A stretch of 34,810 nucleotides of DNA from Granulicatella adiacens. Its GTDB lineage: Bacteria; Bacillota; Bacilli; Lactobacillales; Aerococcaceae. Made by a program: the position numbers and the translations under genes. The notes beneath the pieces are model-generated. The model was not told the origin of the DNA. It did no database searches and saw nothing but the letters and a program-made list of their open reading frames with translations. The stretch is taken from contig JAGZLX010000010.1 of assembly GCA_018364485.1 (NCBI GenBank), forward strand, positions 1-34,810. The letters run 5' to 3'. Positions within the stretch are counted from its first letter, which is position 1; each line of letters begins with the position of its first letter. Shown here piece by piece: positions 25,488 through 32,826 of the stretch.

Positions 25488-25760
25488 CTAATTTTGGCGC
25501 GACTCTTCGTACACTTGCGTATACATGTCGTTTAATGCGTATTCTAAATCAGCCATAATTTTGTGGCCTTCGTTCGCGTGAATTAATCCAAGTGACACTG
25601 CGAAATCCACTTGTTTCGATAAACCGAATAATTGTGTATCGATAATTTCTTCGAATGCTGGGCATTTTGCCAAGCAAAGATGTGTTTTTTGTTTTGAAAT
25701 GAGTTGATAAATTTGGTTGGCATTTTCTGTCAACTGAACTAAAGCAGGATTTTGAGTCAT
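25488..25760 (-). CDS. ylaN: YlaN family protein (UPF0358)
   Basis: The 90-residue protein carries the family core 'CPAFEEIIDTQLFGLSKQVDFAVSLGLI'. In Bacillus and Staphylococcus YlaN is linked to iron homeostasis through interaction with Fur; this is knowledge of the family and not shown here. It is first in the ylaN-ftsW-ylbG unit, 12 bases before ftsW. The ATG is preceded by GGGGAGTGTGAG. An inverted repeat overlaps its likely -10 region. Confidence 0.9.
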   Translation of the reverse strand: MTQNPALVQLTENANQIYQLISKQKTHLCLAKCPAFEEIIDTQLFGLSKQVDFAVSLGLIHANEGHKIMADLEYALNDMYTQVYEESRQN

Positions 25761-25796
25761 CTCACACTCCCCTTTCTATATTCCATGCTCAAAGCA

Positions 25797-25813
25797 TATA
25801 CTCTTTTAGTATA
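25797..25813. promoter_or_regulatory. Inverted repeat over the likely ylaN promoter
   Basis: TATACT-CTTTT-AGTATA, six-base perfect arms, about 40 bases upstream of ylaN. Its minus-strand TATACT could be the -10 element; no convincing -35 is seen. It could be an operator or just the promoter with a chance mirror. Confidence 0.4.
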
Positions 25814-25890
25814 CTTGCATCCACAAAAAAATACCACTAATGCAAGTGGAATTTACTGAAAATTTAGAGTTCGCTGTGGTGCTCTTTATA

Positions 25891-26087
25891 AAAGAAATGA
25901 TTCCACCTTTCCTAACGGATGTCTTCATAATCACTGTAACGTTGCACCGGTTCGAGCCCCTAGGTCTCTCACCTTCGAAGCTTCAAAAGCGGAGTACGGG
26001 ACAAGTCCCTACTCCGCTTAATTCACATTCGATGCGTATCACGTTACTGTGATTATAGAATCCGTTAGTCTTTGCGGAATCATCTTT
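25891..26087 (-). repeat. Structured palindromic repeat, copy B (197 bp)
   Basis: Same plan as copies A and C. Outer arms AAAG..ATGATTCC/GGAATCAT..CTTT, CTAACGGAT/ATCCGTTAG and ATAATCACTGTAACG/CGTTACTGTGATTAT are strong. The inner hairpin at 25987-26019 (AAGCGGAGTA/TACTCCGCTT) differs in sequence from A and C but pairs perfectly. The GGT-GA-GAG...CTC-GA-ACC motif is at 25949-25973. Same orientation as A. Confidence 0.88.
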
Positions 26088-26167
26088 ATGCAGCCAATAT
26101 TTTTTCTGTTTTCCACTTTGTTAGTAGTTTTTTTCTGTGCAAGTAACTAAAAGAGAATGCTACATTC

Positions 26168-26268
26168 CATCTAGCAAAAGCTGTGCACTCACCAATCCTG
26201 CTTTATGAGTTTGCAAAAAATGAAGTGAGACACTATATTCACTCCTGTACAGCTATTATCACTATTAG
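26168..26268 (+). repeat. Probable decayed copy D of the palindromic repeat
   Basis: A GTGAGAC core followed by TGTACAGCTATTATCACTATTAG matches the right half of copy C, and CTAG..AGCTGTGCA on the left can pair with it. The inner hairpin is missing. It lies between B and C. Confidence 0.35.
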
Positions 26269-26337
26269 AAAGACTTCATGATAGGAATTGCAATACGCGC
26301 TTCCTTCCCACTAAGGCATCTTTATGATTGTATAAAA

Positions 26338-26530
26338 AATGCTATTACAAAGTTCTGCACGGAATCTATAGTAGCAACAATAGCGAGTGTAATCGATGCG
26401 AATTAGTGACTCTGGAAATTTATTTCCTAGAGTCACTTTGAGGCTCGATAGGTGATGAGACGCAAGGCTCACACCGATACAGCTATTGTCGCTACTATTA
26501 AGAGTTCCGTCAGAACAAAGTAATAGCGTT
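26338..26530 (+). repeat. Structured palindromic repeat, copy C (193 bp), reference orientation
   Basis: Outer arms pair nearly end to end: AATGCTATTAC/GTAATAGCGTT, GTTCTG/CAGAAC, CGGAA/TTCCG, ATAGTAGC/GCTACTAT and ACAATAGC/GCTATTGT. The inner hairpin (26406-26436, GTGACTCT/AGAGTCAC) and the motif GGTG..GAG...CTC.CACC (26451-26475) follow. It ends nine bases downstream of the tex stop codon, where no ordinary terminator exists, so it may also end tex transcription. Orientation is opposite to A and B. Confidence 0.88.
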
Positions 26531-26538
26531 CTACATTT

Positions 26539-28734
26539 TTATTTATTTTCCGGTCCAATCATAGAGAGGCCGACACGACCTTTTTTGAGGTCAAGCTCCG
26601 TCACCCACACTGTTACGATATCCCCAACCGCAACGACATCACTTGGATGTTTTACGAAGCCTTTTTTCAATTTCGAAATATGCACGAGGCCATCTTGTTT
26701 CACACCGATATCGACGAAGGCACCGAAGTCTACTACGTTACGAACGGTTCCTTCGAGTTCCATTCCCACTTGTAAGTCTTCCATCTTCAAGACATCGCTA
26801 CGTAAGATTGGGCCTGCAACTTCTTCACGTGGGTCACGTCCTGGTTTCAACAATCCATCCAGCACTAATTCCAGCGTTTCTTGTCCGATGCCAAATTCTT
26901 CTTTCAACTCTTTCGCATTCAGTCCTTTAAGGGCTTCTTCCAACTCTGGTGAACCAAGCGATAATTTTTCAGCATTGGCTTTTTTCAAAATGGCTTTAGC
27001 AACATCATAAGACTCTGGGTGAATGTCAGTGCCGTCAAATGGATTCGTTCCATCGATAATTCGTAAGAACCCAACGGCTTGCTCGTAAGCTTTTGGCCCT
27101 AAGCGAGGTACTTTCTTCAATTGCGTACGGTTTGTGAATTTACCGTTTTCGTCACGGAAAGCAACCACGTTTGCGGCTGTTGTTTTCGTTAATCCGGCAA
27201 TGTGTTCTAAAAGAGCTGCACTCGCCGTATTGACGTTTACCCCAACCTTGTTCACTGCTGTTTCTACGACAAAGTCTAACTGCTCATCTAATTGTTTTTC
27301 TGGGACGTCGTGTTGGTATTGTCCAACCCCAACGGCTTTTGGATCGATTTTTACAAGTTCTGCAAGTGGATCTTGCAAGCGGCGAGCGATGCTGACTGCA
27401 GAGCGTTCTTCGACTTGGTAATCTGGGAATTCTTGGCGTGCGATATCGCTGGCAGAATATACAGAGGCCCCTGCTTCGCTGACGATGGTGTAGACAACCT
27501 TACGAGGGATTTGTCGTAATTGTTCCGCCACGAATTGTTCAGACTCACGGCTAGCAGTTCCATTCCCAATCGCCACAAGTGTCACTCCGTATTGTTCCAC
27601 GATGCGACGGAATTGTCCGCCTGCTTGAGCACGTTTAGCTTCTGAAGCTCCTACGTGAGGATAAATCACAGACTTGCCAAGCACTTTCCCTGTTTCATCG
27701 ATGACCGCTAATTTACATCCTGTACGGTACGCTGGGTCGAGCCCTAAGATGACTTGACCTTTCATTGGCGCTTGTAATAATAAGTTCTTCAAGTTCTCCC
27801 CAAAGATAGCAATCGCTTGTGTTTGCGCCTTTTCACTGAGTTCATTACGGATTTCGCGTTCGATGGCTGGTCCGATGAATCGTTTGTAGCTTTCTTCAAT
27901 CGCGCCTTCGACAATCGGTGCAGATGGTGAAGACGGATTTTTAATTTTCTCTTCTTTAATCTTTGTAAGAGGATTTGTCACGTCGACTTCAATCGTCACG
28001 CGGACTACATCTTCTTTTTCTGCACGGTTTAAGGCAAGCACGCGGTGAGGAACAATGGATTTCACTGGCTCTTCGTAGTCGTAGTACATTTCGTAGACTT
28101 TCTTCTCGTCGAGCTCTTCCTTCTTCACGACAGATTTCACGATACCGTTCTTTTGCGTAAATTGACGCAATTGTTTACGGTATTTCGCTTCATCGGAAAT
28201 CCATTCGGCGATAATTTCTACGGCACCGTTAATCGCGTCTTCGACCGTTAGAATTCCTTTTTCTTCATTGATAAAAGTTGCTGCTTTTTCCTCTACAGAA
28301 TCCTTTGTCGTCATGAGTAACCATAATGCAAATGGCTCTAATCCAGCTTCTTTAGCAATCGTTGCCTTCGTGCGGCGTTTTTGTTTATACGGACGATAAA
28401 TATCTTCCAACGCTGTTAAAGTTGTCGCCTTGCTTAATGCTGCCGTAATCTCTGGCGTGAGTTTGCCTTGTTCGTCAATGAGACGGCTAATTTCTTCTTT
28501 ACGTTTTTCGAAGTTTTCCAAATAACGTTGGCGCTCTTCGATTTCACGGATTTGCACCTCATCTAAAGAACCCGTTTGGTCTTTACGATAACGCGCAATA
28601 AACGGTACCGTATTGCCATCTTGCAAGAGGCCTAATACCGTATCGATTTGTTTTGGTTTATATTGAGTGAGTTCTGCCTTTACAAGCGCTACGGAACGCT
28701 CGTAAGCAGTATTTTCAGTTGTTTGTTCTGTCAT
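26539..28734 (-). CDS. tex: Tex family RNA-binding transcription accessory protein
   Basis: Tex is a conserved cytosolic nucleic-acid-binding protein related to eukaryotic Spt6. From ATG 28734, with AAAGGGAG upstream, it has 731 residues, the usual length. Order: N-terminal helical domain (about 10-200), YqgF/RNase H-like domain (about 325-460, 'ILGLDPAYRTGCKLAVIDETG'), helix-hairpin-helix repeats (about 490-560, 'VNVNTASAALLEHIAGL'), and a C-terminal S1 domain ('GMELEGTVRNVVDFGAFVDIG'). A longer frame to 28788 lacks a ribosome binding site. It ends beside repeat copy C. Confidence 0.95.
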   Translation of the reverse strand: MTEQTTENTAYERSVALVKAELTQYKPKQIDTVLGLLQDGNTVPFIARYRKDQTGSLDEVQIREIEERQRYLENFEKRKEEISRLIDEQGKLTPEITAALSKATTLTALEDIYRPYKQKRRTKATIAKEAGLEPFALWLLMTTKDSVEEKAATFINEEKGILTVEDAINGAVEIIAEWISDEAKYRKQLRQFTQKNGIVKSVVKKEELDEKKVYEMYYDYEEPVKSIVPHRVLALNRAEKEDVVRVTIEVDVTNPLTKIKEEKIKNPSSPSAPIVEGAIEESYKRFIGPAIEREIRNELSEKAQTQAIAIFGENLKNLLLQAPMKGQVILGLDPAYRTGCKLAVIDETGKVLGKSVIYPHVGASEAKRAQAGGQFRRIVEQYGVTLVAIGNGTASRESEQFVAEQLRQIPRKVVYTIVSEAGASVYSASDIARQEFPDYQVEERSAVSIARRLQDPLAELVKIDPKAVGVGQYQHDVPEKQLDEQLDFVVETAVNKVGVNVNTASAALLEHIAGLTKTTAANVVAFRDENGKFTNRTQLKKVPRLGPKAYEQAVGFLRIIDGTNPFDGTDIHPESYDVAKAILKKANAEKLSLGSPELEEALKGLNAKELKEEFGIGQETLELVLDGLLKPGRDPREEVAGPILRSDVLKMEDLQVGMELEGTVRNVVDFGAFVDIGVKQDGLVHISKLKKGFVKHPSDVVAVGDIVTVWVTELDLKKGRVGLSMIGPENK

Positions 28735-28780
28735 AGTCAACTCCCTTTCTGTCTCCTCTATCCTATCATGAAATAAAAGG

Positions 28781-28810
28781 AAAAGCACCTAAGCAAAAAT
28801 ACTTAGGTGC
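28781..28810 (-). terminator. Rho-independent terminator after the NCS2 permease
   Basis: Minus-strand hairpin GCACCTAAG/CTTAGGTGC followed by TTTTCCTTTT. It lies between the permease gene and tex. Confidence 0.85.
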
Positions 28811-28864
28811 CTGATTATGGCTAAAGTTTAAATAGTGTTGTTCAATTTCAGCTGATGTTGACTC

Positions 28865-30328
28865 TTATAGAAGAGCTAAGATAATGAAGTTAAGGATGAA
28901 TAATCCTGTAGCGACCCATAAAATTGGGTGAATGTCTTTTGCTTTACCAGTAATCACTTTCACTAAGCAGTAGAAGATGAATCCTGCTGCGATACCGTAA
29001 GAGATACTGTAGCAAAGTGCCATGAAGATTCCGGCAAAGAACGCTGGAATCGCTTCGTCCAATTCGTCCCATTTCACATCAGCGAATGAAGAAAGCATCA
29101 TCACCCCAACGATAATTAACGCTGGCGCTGTCGCTTCTGCAGGAACGATGCCCACGAATGGTGCTAATAATGTTGATAATAGGAAGAGACCTGCTGTAAC
29201 GACTGCTGTTAAACCAGTACGTCCACCAGCACCAATTCCGGCTGCACTTTCAACATAAGTTGTAGTGTTTGAAGTACCGAAAATGGCCCCGATAGAAGTA
29301 CCGATGGCATCTGCGAATAAGGCTTTATCCATCTTAGAAGAGAATCCTGATCCGTTTTCAAGTTGACGTTCGTCTTCTTCAGAGAAGATTCCTGTTTTAC
29401 GACCTGTACCGATGAAGGTTCCAAGTGTGTCAAATGTATCTGATAAGCTGAATGCGAAAATCGTCATTAATACTAACGGCAAGCGCGCTGGGTCAGAGAA
29501 GAGTTTTACGATTCCTTCTGAGCCAAAAGCGGCCATGAATGTTGTGCCTAAGTCATTGAACGCTGCTCCTAGTGAGTTACTTTCAAAACTTACTTTTGAT
29601 AAATCGACAACCCCCATTGGAATCGCTAAAAGTGTTGTAACAACAATCCCGATAAGGATAGCTCCACGAACTTTTTTCAATAATAAGAATACAGTGATAA
29701 TTAAACCGATAACTGCAAGGAGTGCTCCTGGAGACGTGAAGTTTACAAGAGATGGAACGATTCCACCATTTGAGTTCACGCTAAACACGCCGCCCTTGTA
29801 CGCTTCTGTAGCGACATTATACGCTGCACCGTTTACTTGAGTAATCGTTTTTGAATCAGAAAGGAATTCTAATAGGTTGGCATTTTTTAAACCGATATAC
29901 GCGATGAAAATCCCAATCCCGCCCCCGATAGCGTGTTGCATACTGGCCGGAATGGCTTTAATAATCATCTTACGAACTTTTGTTACTGTAATGAAAATGT
30001 TGAATAAACCACAAATAAATACCATTGCTAACGCTTCTTGCCAAGTGAATCCAAGGCCGAAAACGACTGTAAATGTAAAGAACGCGTTTAACCCCATCCC
30101 TGGAGCTAATGCATAAGGAACGTTTGCGAAAAGACCCATCACTAATGTACTGACAACTGTTGCAATAATTGTTGATAAGAAGACTGCTTGGAATGGCATC
30201 CCTGTTTTACTAAGAATGTTCGGATTGACAAAAATGATGTATGACATCGCGAAGAATGTCGTTAACCCAGCCAAAAACTCCGTTGAAACGTTCGTGCCGT
30301 TCTCTTTCAGTTTAAAAAACTTATCCAT
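28865..30328 (-). CDS. NCS2/AzgA-type purine permease (guanine/hypoxanthine uptake)
   Basis: The 487-residue membrane protein has the AzgA/PbuG-type N-terminus 'FFKLKENGTNVSTEFLAGLTTFFAMSYI', the motif 'YALAPGMGLNAFFTF', 'SLSDTFDTLGTFIGTGR' and 'FGTSNTTTYVESAAGI', with more than ten helices. Proton-coupled purine import is the known role of this subfamily; adenine versus guanine/hypoxanthine cannot be settled by eye. It is monocistronic. The leader is only about 35 bases, leaving no room for a purine riboswitch, but ACGAAC direct repeats upstream resemble PurR-type boxes. Confidence 0.93.
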   Translation of the reverse strand: MDKFFKLKENGTNVSTEFLAGLTTFFAMSYIIFVNPNILSKTGMPFQAVFLSTIIATVVSTLVMGLFANVPYALAPGMGLNAFFTFTVVFGLGFTWQEALAMVFICGLFNIFITVTKVRKMIIKAIPASMQHAIGGGIGIFIAYIGLKNANLLEFLSDSKTITQVNGAAYNVATEAYKGGVFSVNSNGGIVPSLVNFTSPGALLAVIGLIITVFLLLKKVRGAILIGIVVTTLLAIPMGVVDLSKVSFESNSLGAAFNDLGTTFMAAFGSEGIVKLFSDPARLPLVLMTIFAFSLSDTFDTLGTFIGTGRKTGIFSEEDERQLENGSGFSSKMDKALFADAIGTSIGAIFGTSNTTTYVESAAGIGAGGRTGLTAVVTAGLFLLSTLLAPFVGIVPAEATAPALIIVGVMMLSSFADVKWDELDEAIPAFFAGIFMALCYSISYGIAAGFIFYCLVKVITGKAKDIHPILWVATGLFILNFIILALL

Positions 30329-30369
30329 TGGAATGATAACTCCTTTTTATTGGTTTATTTGACGACTTA

Positions 30370-30398
30370 AGTATACTAGAACTATTTTTATTTTACAA
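30370..30398 (-). promoter_or_regulatory. Promoter of the NCS2 permease
   Basis: Minus strand: -35 TTGTAA, 17-base spacer, -10 TATACT, about 42 bases before the ATG. Confidence 0.6.
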
Positions 30399-30401
30399 TA
30401 T

Positions 30402-30447
30402 AAAACACGTACGTTTTAGTTCGTTAAATTTATTTTCGTTCGTTTTA
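30402..30447 (-). promoter_or_regulatory. Candidate PurBox-like sites upstream of the purine permease
   Basis: Two minus-strand ACGAAC motifs (30438-30443 and 30419-30424), 19 bases apart and each flanked by A/T runs, then an ACGTACGT palindrome (about 30407-30414) just upstream of the -35. Resemblance to PurR boxes (A/T-rich..CGAAC..) is approximate. Confidence 0.4.
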
Positions 30448-30512
30448 TTTAACTTTATTTTATTTCAAGATTGTCAGACGAGCGATTCTGTTTCTAAACA
30501 CGAATATTAGCA

Positions 30513-30540
30513 ACAAAAAAGAAGTGGCGTTCGCCACTCC
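30513..30540 (-). terminator. Rho-independent terminator after the 30553 lipoprotein gene
   Basis: Minus-strand hairpin AGTGGCG/CGCCACT with a tight loop, then TCTTTTTT. Confidence 0.9.
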
Positions 30541-30552
30541 TTTTTCTTTTAG

Positions 30553-31347
30553 TTATTCTTTTATTATTTTGATTCCTTTACGATCTTTTTCCACCGGTGT
30601 CATAAAGTCATGATAATCCCCAGGTTCATCCTCTTCTAGCCCTGCTTCTGAGAGCCCTACATAATAAGAACCTTTGACTTCTCCTGCATTTGAACCAAAG
30701 AACCCTTCTCTTAAATTTTTTTGAATTCTTACATTCATATACTCCATCGACTCTTTAGCAAGTTCTTGTACCTCAAAACTTACAATCAACTGTGTTTGGT
30801 CTTTTCTATGCTCGTCTTCGTCGTATTTCCCAAAGGAGTAGCTGACTGGCGAAGGCTTTGGGCTTTCGTATTCTGCGAAATCTACAGCATTGAATTGTTC
30901 TCGTAAATCTTTAATTTTTTCATCTATCTTTTTCAATTTTTCTCGGACTTCCTTAGAATTTCCCTCCCACGATACTTTATTACCTTCCTTTCTCAGCGCC
31001 TCTAATTGGACTTCCAATTTTTCTCGGAGTTGTTGTTTATGGCGATAGAAATTTCGTTCAAATTGTTTTTGGGCTAGTTCTATAATTTGTTTTTCATTCT
31101 TCCCTCCTAAATCCCCGAGGTCCAAATCCAATCCTGTATAGGCAAGCACGTTCCCTTTTCCATCAAAATGATAGACCGCCGTCACCGTGTTATGTGGATT
31201 TAACTCTGTTTTCTCTCCGTGATGCACATCCATCCAAATCCTATCTGACTGCAACGCATATGGTAGAGGGATTTTTTCCTTTTCTCCGCATGCTGCAAGC
31301 ATAACAGCTACTACCGACAGCAACGCTAGTTTTATCCATGTCTTCAT
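30553..31347 (-). CDS. Unrecognised lipoprotein with a charged coiled-coil region
   Basis: The signal peptide ends in lipobox LAAC (Cys20 from ATG 31347), so the protein is lipid-anchored; 264 residues. After an N-terminal beta-like segment with 'VTAVYHFDGKGNVLAYTGLD' there is a long charged helical stretch (about 85-155, many Lys/Glu/Arg heptad-like positions, 'REKLKKIDEKIKDLREQFN'), then a C-terminal part with 'YYVGLSEAGLEEDEPGDYHD'. I do not know the family. A second ATG three bases upstream is equally possible; GGAGG precedes both. It is monocistronic, between metQ and the purine permease. Confidence 0.85.
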   Translation of the reverse strand: MKTWIKLALLSVVAVMLAACGEKEKIPLPYALQSDRIWMDVHHGEKTELNPHNTVTAVYHFDGKGNVLAYTGLDLDLGDLGGKNEKQIIELAQKQFERNFYRHKQQLREKLEVQLEALRKEGNKVSWEGNSKEVREKLKKIDEKIKDLREQFNAVDFAEYESPKPSPVSYSFGKYDEDEHRKDQTQLIVSFEVQELAKESMEYMNVRIQKNLREGFFGSNAGEVKGSYYVGLSEAGLEEDEPGDYHDFMTPVEKDRKGIKIIKE

Positions 31348-31419
31348 CATTCTTCCTCCAACGTTCGAACTTTCACTTTCATTATACTACACGCAATCAG
31401 AATCCGCTCCTATTCCAAA

Positions 31420-31452
31420 CAAAAACGCCAGAGCACCATTGTACTCTGACGT
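31420..31452 (-). terminator. Rho-independent terminator after metQ
   Basis: Minus-strand hairpin ACGTCAGAG/CTCTGGCGT followed by TTTTTGTTT. Confidence 0.9.
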
Positions 31453-31461
31453 CTAAAGGGA

Positions 31462-32316
31462 TTATTTATCTGAATTCCACACTGGGAAGTATTGTCCTGG
31501 TGCGATTTCATTCATTTTTTTGGCTACATCGTCTGATTGGTATAATTCAACGATTTTTTTGTATGTTGGGTTGTCAGCATCTGCTGCTTTCACAACGATG
31601 ATGTTGTAACGATCTTTAGGAATTGTATCTAAGTGGTTTGCATCTGAGAAGATGTTGTCTTCGATTTTCAAACCAGCGTCTTGTGCCATTGAACCATTGA
31701 TTGAGGCTGCATCAACGTCTTGTAATAAACGTGGTGCTTGTGCTGATTCTGCTTCAATGATTTCTAAGTTACGTGGGTTGCTTGTGATGTCTGCTAATGA
31801 AGCTTTTGTTCCAACGCCATCTTTTAATGTGATTAAACCTTCTGTTTGTAAGGCTACTAATGCACGACCTTGGATTGCAACTTCTTTAGGAACTAACACT
31901 TTTGCATGATCCGGTAAATCTTTTAATGATTTATATTTCGTTGAGAAATAATATAATGGCGTGATAAATGTTGTTCCGATTTCTTTTAAATCAGTTCCTT
32001 TATCTTTGTTCCATTGCGCTAAATAAGCACGGTGTTGGAAGGCGTTCATTTGAACAGAACCTTCTTCAAGAGCTGTATTTGGTAATACGTAGTCGTTCAT
32101 TTCTACAACTTCGATGTTGATGTTTTCTTTTTTCGCTTTTTCAGCTACGTAATCCCAGATTTCGTGTGCTGCGCTACCTACTACGGCAACTTTAACTGTT
32201 TGCGCTGGCGCTTCAGTTGCTTTTGAAGCCTCACTAGATTGTTGTGAACTTTGGTTTCCGCACGCTGCTAAAGTGATTGCTGCAACGGCTGTTAATAATA
32301 AGTGTTTAATTTTCAT
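31462..32316 (-). CDS. metQ: Methionine-binding lipoprotein MetQ (NLPA family)
   Basis: MetQ captures methionine outside the cell for the MetNI importer. The 284-residue protein has lipobox LAAC (Cys19) and NLPA family landmarks: 'AAHEIWDYVAEKAKKENINIEVVE', 'DYVLPNTALEEGSVQMNAFQH' and 'SINGSMAQDAGL'. ATG 32316 has GGAGG upstream. The T-box leader in front, with a probable methionine specifier codon, supports methionine as ligand. No metN or metI lies beside it, so it is an orphan binding protein here and must work with a transporter encoded elsewhere. Confidence 0.94.
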   Translation of the reverse strand: MKIKHLLLTAVAAITLAACGNQSSQQSSEASKATEAPAQTVKVAVVGSAAHEIWDYVAEKAKKENINIEVVEMNDYVLPNTALEEGSVQMNAFQHRAYLAQWNKDKGTDLKEIGTTFITPLYYFSTKYKSLKDLPDHAKVLVPKEVAIQGRALVALQTEGLITLKDGVGTKASLADITSNPRNLEIIEAESAQAPRLLQDVDAASINGSMAQDAGLKIEDNIFSDANHLDTIPKDRYNIIVVKAADADNPTYKKIVELYQSDDVAKKMNEIAPGQYFPVWNSDK

Positions 32317-32399
32317 TTTGTTTTTCCTCCGATTTTAAAAGATTGTTGTGTTGGTTGCGAATTGATTTGAAACATTCCTCCTTGCACTGTCGAACACAA

Positions 32400-32676
32400 T
32401 AAAAAAATCCTCTGCCCCATTAGGACAAAGGACGATCATTTCAAAAATACCGTGTTACCACCTTTATTCGTTTATCCATCACTAGATAAACCTCACCCGA
32501 TTCCACGTCGATGCGTTGAAATCGTACCGCTATAACGGGCGCCCCGTACTTCCCTTACAACTGCTCAGAAAGTCCGCTCAATGGCCATCTTCCTCATTTC
32601 GTCACTACTTAGTTCCACCAACCCTAAGCTCTCTATTCAGTGCCCAGATGAGTACTCTCCATCTCTATGCGTTATG
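32400..32676 (-). promoter_or_regulatory. T-box riboswitch leader of metQ, probable methionine specifier
   Basis: T-box leaders sense uncharged tRNA. On the minus strand the T-box core AGGTGGTAACACGG (about 32451-32464) is clear, followed by a terminator (CCTTTGTCC/GGGGCAGAGG, then seven T, 32401-32433). Upstream are Stem I elements: GAGTACTCATC-like kink-turn region near 32648 and GGTGGAACTAAG. A candidate specifier ATG (32595-32597, followed by a purine) sits in the expected internal loop. Methionine fits the downstream gene. The specifier position was judged by eye. Confidence 0.88.
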
Positions 32677-32682
32677 GATTCC

Positions 32683-32710
32683 ATTATACGCCCATTCTTT
32701 TCGATGTCAA
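32683..32710 (-). promoter_or_regulatory. Promoter of the T-box/metQ transcript
   Basis: Minus strand: perfect consensus -35 TTGACA, 16-base spacer, perfect -10 TATAAT. Confidence 0.85.
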
Positions 32711-32779
32711 TAAAACTCTTTCATTTATAGACATTTGTTTTCGAAATAGAAACAAAACAGCCGAACTGACTCTAGCATA

Positions 32780-32809
32780 AAGAAAACCTCCACTTAGAAT
32801 CAGTGGAGG
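32780..32809 (-). terminator. Rho-independent terminator after prsA
   Basis: Minus-strand hairpin CCTCCACT/AGTGGAGG followed by TTTTCTTT. Confidence 0.92.
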
Positions 32810-32826
32810 CTCCATTAATTAATAAA

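Noticed and set aside
25891..26530. CRISPR array in the ylaN-tex gap
   Set aside because: The repeats are long, palindromic, few and in both orientations, with no regular spacers or cas genes.
26486..27010. 174-codon plus-strand frame antisense to tex
   Set aside because: It is a shadow frame of tex with a Ser/Pro/Phe-rich product and no ribosome binding site.
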